From NCBI GenBank assembly GCA_963969595.1, contig OZ018413.1, positions 17,039,711 to 17,103,710 on the forward strand: a stretch of 64,000 nt of DNA, read 5' to 3'. The translations under genes were made by a program, and so were the position numbers. The notes below the pieces were generated by a model, which ran no database searches, was not told the DNA's origin, and saw nothing but the letters and a program-made list of their open reading frames with translations. Below are positions 58,345-64,000 of the stretch, one piece after another. Numbering within the stretch: the first letter of the stretch is position 1; the number at the start of each line of letters is the position of its first letter. The stretch is from Neckera pumila. Lineage: Eukaryota; Streptophyta; Bryopsida; Hypnales; Neckeraceae.

Positions 58345-59540
58345 TGTGGCAGCTCACTCCATTTACACCAAGAAGAAAGAGAAGAAAAGAACAAAACTAT
58401 TTCTAAGGAATATGAGATTCACCAACATTTGGATGAAGTTTATTATTTTTCAATAATATTGAATTCAAAATAATAACAAAACTAGATGTGAATATTGTAA
58501 GATGTATATAAATGAAGATGTCAATTTCTAGAAATGCACAACAATATAACCCTACATTTTGGTGTTGATTTATAGTGTGCATATGTTCAACACTTAAAAA
58601 ACCCATTGAAAAGCTGTTTACATGGCGTCCAAATGATGCATACTAATGTGCATTGCAATCCTCTAACATTTGCAAGTAAAACTCAATAAAAATAATTATT
58701 TCCATGCAATATAAATTACGCTTAGTTGCAAATTGGGACTATTATAGGTGCACACCAAGGGGGTTTTAGGGATTTTTTTCATTTTTTATGAAGCGCCAAA
58801 GTGACGATAGAAAATGCTATAGTGATACTCCAAATTTCAACATTCATCACATATTGGATAGAAAATATCACATAATTAGCACATGTCACGTATCTTTTCA
58901 TTTGTTTTCATCCACGATTTGGCTACTTCATCAAAGATCTTTCTTCAATTTGAAGTATTTTGGCAAAAAACTTCACGATTTGTTGTCACTTTTAAGCCAA
59001 ATGACTTTTTTTGGGGTGCAATTTGGCACTGTTTCTCCCCCCCAAAAAGAAGCCAGTAGTAATCAATTAGAGATAAAAAATTCAACCCACGTATTTGACT
59101 GTTCATTGCATAGATCCTAGTTACTGTATTAACTTAGACCAATACCATTGCCACTTCTTAATGGTCAAACTTCTTTTTGAGCTAATTTTAGCCTTTTTAA
59201 AGCATATTTGAATTTCAATGTGATATTTTAGAACCACAGTGCGAAGACATGCCATGACACACGTGAACTCCTGCACATTATTAAATTTGCACCGCCCGTC
59301 CGGTCTTGCTTGGGCTCACTATCCATTCTGATTGACTTTCTAAGCTTACTCTATGTTAACTAAAGCTTGCTTTTCAGGAATGCTGAACCTGGGTAACCTT
59401 TTTAAATCCATGACTTCAGACGTGACGTGGTGACCTTAGGGTTTGTCAATTTCATGATTTTGGTTCTTCCGCATGTCAAAAAATTAAAATAAAATAAATT
59501 TCAGTGACCATGCAAAGTGAGTTCATGGCTTCATGCTCAG
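58345..59540. other. Non-coding interval
   Basis: AT-rich; no supported gene. Short open frames show no domain. Confidence 0.5.
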
Positions 59541-59548
59541 ATAATTAA

Positions 59549-60362
59549 CCCCTAAGTGCCTAAGCCTTTCCAAGTGTGTTCTTCCTGTGAAAAAAGAGCA
59601 TGGACTTGTACTTATCCCCAATGATGCAAATTGTGTTTTTTTTCAAAATCTAACCTTATAGATGTTTAAAGAGCTAGCTTATTAGTATGTATACCAATTT
59701 TGAATGCAAAATTGCATAGGAGTTGTGAGATCATAACAAGCAAAATGTATGTTTTCTATTTTTAGTATGCTGCCCCTCCCCACAATGTTTGAGAAATTTG
59801 CATATAAATTTTTGGAGGGATTGGAGGTAATACAAACAACTACAAATTATGTTAGCTCACTAAAATACTCTTTCAAAAAACTTAATTTCACATAGAAAAC
59901 TATCAAACTCATTACACAATCCACCTAGCAATTGTTGAAATGCAATTTTTTTTTATAAGTAGAAATTGCAAATAACTCCAAATCAAAACTTGCATATTTA
60001 AATTATAAACAGTGAAAATCATGAAAATACTTTATTCTTTCCATTGGGACCATTTTGAAAGCAAATGAATAAGTACAACTTTTTAGATCTCAATTCAAGT
60101 AAAATTGGCAAACTTTGCTTAAAGCCAAAAAATCAAGTAAAATTTGTAAGCTTTACTCTTCCTCAATGAGACATATATGCTTTTGAGGACCTCTCAAAAA
60201 TCAAATATTTACCTTTTTCAGTGAAAAATAAAAGTTTTCAATAGTTAACCTTTAAAACTGCCCATAATAAATTTTAAACCGGTCAAAAGAATTTAACTAC
60301 CCACCTTGAAACAAGCCTAAAATTTTGGACCAACCATATTTGGTCGCTCAGGCAGTTAAGGG
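59549..60362. repeat. TTAA-type MITE, 814 bp
   Basis: It is flanked by TTAA at 59545-59548 and 60363-60366. The ends are CCCCTAAGTGCCTAAGCC and GGCAGTTAAGGG. The right half matches 39301-39600 in reverse. Confidence 0.7.
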
Positions 60363-60366
60363 TTAA

Positions 60367-61160
60367 TACAATTCTTGTATGATGCACACGGTGGTCTCAT
60401 GTGATGTCATGTGATGTCATCTTTGATTGAAGAATTGTTGAAGAAGGCCATCAATCCCTGAAGACATGCTGTTTGTTAATTTTTGTATTTTTGTTTTGTT
60501 TGTTTGTTACAGTGAGATCTGGACAAGGAAGAATGCATAGGCTTTGTTACTTGACGTTCTGCCTCACGATATGAAAATTATTGAATTTCAAAAAATTTAT
60601 GGGTTAAAAAATAGAAAATTAGTTTTATCATTAGAGGGGATTTGGGGATCTTGAAGGATTGCAAGTGTCTTTGCGTTTCCAAACTATGGGAATGCAGCTG
60701 CAACAGCTAGTTGATGTGGCACAGTGATTACCATATCATTTTTGAAAGAAAAAAAAATTGCTTAAAATGGTATTTTGGTCAAAAATAAATAATTTTATTT
60801 TTATTTTTAAAAAAATTCACTATTTCACGCCCATATCACTGTTCATTGAATCTGGCCAAATTTTCAACCCGGCCTGAAATAGCCCTCCAAGGCCCACATA
60901 ATGTTTTATTTTGACTATGGCAACAACACAAGGCACACTAGTATTCATTAAATTGAGAGAAAATGCACTATTAGGGGAAATATCTGTCCTGAACATGTTT
61001 GTGGCTTATTATTTCAAAAAAATTATAAAAATTGAAAAAAAAATTAAAATTTTTTTAAAAAAATATCCATAATATTTAATACTGAACTCGACACGGATTT
61101 GATGTCATTGGCTGTCACTTGACCATGTCATATGAGATATTAATTTTTCATTAAATTTTT
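60367..61160. other. Non-coding interval
   Basis: No gene; a short direct repeat of ATGTGATGTC (about 60400-60420) is the only local structure. Confidence 0.4.
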
Positions 61161-61240
61161 ATTAAAAAATATTTTTATTAAAAAATATTTTTATTAAAAA
61201 ATATTTTTATTAAAAAATATTTTTATTAAAAAATATTTTT
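61161..61240. repeat. Five perfect tandem copies of a 16-bp AT-only unit
   Basis: The unit ATTAAAAAATATTTTT is repeated five times without error and followed by ATT trinucleotides. The array is nearly self-complementary (AAAAATATTTTT), so it can form cruciform-like structure. Confidence 0.9.
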
Positions 61241-61249
61241 ATTATTATT

Positions 61250-62009
61250 AGTTAAAGTGAGTATTATTTTTAAATATTTTAAATATTTTAAAAACTAGTC
61301 TATTGAATAATATTATTTAACTATTTTGGAATATATATTTATATTTTTTATATTTTTAATTAGTATATTATTTTTGGCACAAAGAGCAAAACAACCTTCT
61401 TAAAGTCTTAAGATCACATGGAATGATATTGAGACAACTATGTCCTTTGTTTCAAAAATAGTTGTTGAAAACAAAGATAAATAAAGTCCATCTTTTGATA
61501 ATGATTGAAATTGTAGAAGTTAGTGCTGCAAAAAGCTTAGAACAATTGAAGACAAATAAATCAAGAGCTTACAAAATGAAAAATAGGCTTTCACAAGAGA
61601 GGCCAAGAAGGATGTACCATTTTAAAAAGTGGGACACTTTACATTGAAGAACATCAATCAACTTAAGAATTGACATATACAAAGTGTTAATGACTTTTGT
61701 TTATAATTTGATTAATTTCACTTCAAAAGAAATGAATTCTTGATTATTCTAATGGATGTACTAGTATATAAATGTAGAGTGATTCATTCTCGTTGCCTTG
61801 TCATTTGTAAGGACACAGGCTCTAAAATTGCCTACCCTACTCAAATGTACACAGCTTGTACATGTTGCTTTTTTATAGCCTTCAGCAATATACAAGCAGT
61901 GTACATTTTAGGGGGTGGGCGATTCTAGAGCCTATGCCACTCAACTTCAAAATTTCATAACTAATTCTAGAAAGCTCCAAAAAACATGAAACTATTTGGG
62001 TTTGATACC
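61250..62009. other. Non-coding interval
   Basis: AT-rich; a 61-codon frame at 61462-61647 (plus) shows only Lys-rich composition and is unlikely to be a gene. Confidence 0.4.
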
Positions 62010-62012
62010 AAT

Positions 62013-62231
62013 CACTAGAAGAAAACTGCATTACATTCCCTGAAAACGCGTCACCTTGTTTTCGTTGAGTTTGTGTTTCAAAACAAAGTAGAAAAGCCAA
62101 AAAAACGTAGTTTTCTGTGTTTTCTTGCATTTTTTGCATTTTGACTGTGTTTTTCCTGTGTTTTGAAACGGGAACTCAACGAAAACAAACTGACATGTTT
62201 TCAGGGAATTTAATACAGTTTTCTTCTAGTG
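62013..62231. mobile_element. CACTA-type foldback MITE, 219 bp
   Basis: The ends are CACTAGAAGAAAACTG and CAGTTTTCTTCTAGTG. The arms are complementary for about 75 bases (TTTTCGTTGAGTT against AACTCAACGAAAA). The 3-base duplication AAT lies at 62010-62012 and 62232-62234. The mirrored short open frames here arise from the inverted arms. Confidence 0.85.
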
Positions 62232-62429
62232 AATTCTTCTTATCTTTCAAGAAATATTTACTGAAAATTATTTCAAAAAGCTTTGCCTCCCCAAAATTCA
62301 CTTTTTAGCTCTTAAATGGGCGATTTTTAGACCTATTACCTTGTGTGTTTTGAAGAATCTTAGAGTTCAAAAGAAATCTACAAATTCAAAATGGCAACTG
62401 TGCGTGGCATGGCGGTTGCCATTTATTTA

Positions 62430-62630
62430 CAGTAGAACCTCCCTAAGTTGATCCTCCATAAGCTAATAAACCTTTGTAAGGTAATTTTATCAAACCGGTC
62501 CCGGACTTGTCCCCATAACAAAGGTTATGACTAAAAATTACCCTCCATAAGCTAATTAACCTCCCTAATGTAATCTTGTCAGACCATTTGAAACTGGTCT
62601 GGGATTGATTAGTTTAGAGCGGTTCTACTG
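62430..62630. mobile_element. TA-flanked MITE with CAGTAGAACC ends (pogo/Tigger-like), 201 bp
   Basis: The left end CAGTAGAACCTCC and right end GAGCGGTTCTACTG are inverted repeats, directly flanked by TA at 62428-62429 and 62631-62632. CAGT ends and a TA target fit the pogo branch of Tc1/mariner. Internal direct repeats CCTCCATAAGCTAAT(A/T)A at about 62453 and 62543 are visible. Confidence 0.8.
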
Positions 62631-62639
62631 TACAATGTT

Positions 62640-63540
62640 TATATATGGATTTTCAATTCCAGTCCATTGTGAGTCAGTTGACCATCGATAGTCTCAAAGA
62701 AGGTTTAGTTCCATTCAACAATTACAATCTTAGTGAGAGGCCAAAGCTAGGCGGCTCCAACTTATTTATCCCACTGCAATATTATTCGCCCATGAAATGA
62801 ATTGGACGTGCGTAAGTTATCTTTGATCGATGCAGTCTTATCTCCTCACTGTGCCTCGCATGGAATGCAAAAAGGCAACCGGGGTTCATCTAGTATAGCA
62901 TGTGCTAAAACATACATTGCATTGGTTGTCTTTTTCCCAACAATTGCAGTGCAACAGGAAGGAACCAAACACACACAATGAACAAGCAAGCACAGGGAAG
63001 GCCTAAACAAGGGGACGAACCTAAATGTGCTGCACAAACAACGATGAGGCAGATGACAGGAGGTCTAGAGCACACACACAGAGCAGGAGGAGATGATGAG
63101 CACAAGCATGGAGCAACGTTCAAAGAACTGGCTAAAATTTGCTCCATTGCTACTTAAAATTTTCAGTAGCTAAATGTACATTGGAGAAAATCCTTGAGAA
63201 AATTAGATTTTAGCCAAGACTTCAACAACCAATAGAATTTGATAGTTATTTTGTTACTTCCTCCACATTGGAATTAGCATCTACTTAGTCAACTTTGGGT
63301 TATAGTATTCCCAATCATCCTTTACAACTTGCAAAATTCGTTCTTTTCTATTTTTTTTAAATTGCCACTCACTCTCAAGGTAGCCAAAGTTGATGCCTGT
63401 TTATCTTGAAGGTAGCATATTCCATAAACTAGTTTTGGTTTAGAATTAGCACATCTGTCGGAATTTCGAGAATATGCACCTTGCATTTCATTTGCTGAGT
63501 TCTGGAAAAAAAAAGGAACAGTAGGTAGTTCTCATGATTC
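62640..63540. other. Non-coding interval
   Basis: No gene supported; contains a weak GC rise near 62980-63100 and no recognised repeat end. Confidence 0.4.
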
Positions 63541-63544
63541 CACA

Positions 63545-63910
63545 TGCATTCCCTTGATTTCTGACTTTCTCCTCACCAAACAAAGCCAAGTGGATCAACT
63601 GCAAAGCAGCATGACAAGAAATCGACAGACAAAACAACAAGCACGAAGCCAGAGGATGGAAGAGCAGGAATCGGGGGAAGGTATTGGCGGGCAATCTAAT
63701 GGCCCTCCGTCATTCGCAAAGGCTGAGTTTGGGCTGCAGACCCGGTCGAAAATTCTCTGCGCCCCCTTCACTGCCCTGCCCGTGGCGACCAAAACTGAAG
63801 GCTGCCCACCGAGCCACGTGGCCAACCTCCCAACTGCCGGCATGTAGTTCATAGTCCAGGGACTCCAGGGACCCCCATCTCATACCTTCGATTCTTCCAA
63901 GTTCAGTTCA
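63545..63910. repeat. Second copy of the dispersed repeat at 12440-12870
   Basis: Collinear matches with the first copy (CCTTGATTTCTGACTT, ACAAGCACGAAGCCAGA, CACTGCCCTGCCCGT, GCCACGTGG, CCAACTGCCGG, TCCAGGGACTCCAGGG). The remaining bases to the window end show no gene. Confidence 0.5.
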
Positions 63911-64000
63911 CAGTAAAAGTTCTGGCTCTATCTTCCTTCATTGAGAAGTTTACCTGTACTTCAGAATCTGATGAAATGTCCTTCTAGGTATTTCCTCCCT

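Noticed and set aside
61161..61240. Short regular array as a CRISPR
   Set aside because: The repeat is AT-only, has no spacers and lies in plant nuclear-type DNA.
61882..62308. Two similar short proteins containing FLCFET and TQRKQ
   Set aside because: They arise from the two complementary arms of the CACTA-type foldback, not from duplicated genes.

Overview
The window looks like nuclear DNA of a land plant. It has GT-AG introns, a canonical Stowaway MITE with CTCCCTCCGTCC ends, CACTA-type foldback elements, 5'-truncated LINEs, and one intact intronless L-type lectin receptor kinase. It is AT-rich, gene-poor and dominated by transposons. The species cannot be named from sequence alone. A sparse genome with several piggyBac-like relics makes me lean, weakly, to a non-flowering lineage such as a bryophyte, lycophyte or fern.

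Layout. 1-12.4 kb: non-coding DNA full of small non-autonomous elements (TTAA and TA target types), a LINE tail (6717-7319) and a Stowaway element (7615-8212). 13.1-17.5 kb: a decayed piggyBac transposase gene on the minus strand with an unusually long N-terminal part, followed at 17457 by a CCCTATA terminus on TTAA. 17.5-19.2 kb: a second LINE tail and two abutting foldback elements. 20.7-33.8 kb: one hAT transposase gene on the minus strand, split by a roughly 10.1 kb insertion (about 22065-32191) with inverted CCGGGGAGATCAC ends and an 8-10 bp target duplication. The insertion carries its own multi-exon plus-strand transposase-like gene (25720-31230), now broken, and what look like captured host exons. 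34.9-39.6 kb: a long hairpin and a chain of TTAA elements. 39.9-45.0 kb: two head-to-head degenerate copies of an unrecognised, relatively GC-rich coding element. 45.4-49.8 kb: more repeats and a CACTA-type foldback. 50.1-52.3 kb: a second decayed piggyBac transposase. 53.4-55.1 kb: TTAA elements. 55.6-57.8 kb: the lectin receptor kinase, the only intact gene I can support. 58-64 kb: a GC-rich palindrome cluster, another TTAA element, a second CACTA-type foldback and a pogo/Tigger-like MITE.

How the parts relate. The many TTAA-flanked elements ending in CCCCTAAAG are what piggyBac transposases would be expected to move, and two decayed piggyBac genes lie in the same window. Nesting gives relative ages: the 10 kb element entered an existing hAT gene, and its removal restores the hAT reading frame. 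Several stops in the transposase relics are best explained as C-to-T changes at conserved Trp, Gln or Arg codons, as expected for methylated, silenced transposons.
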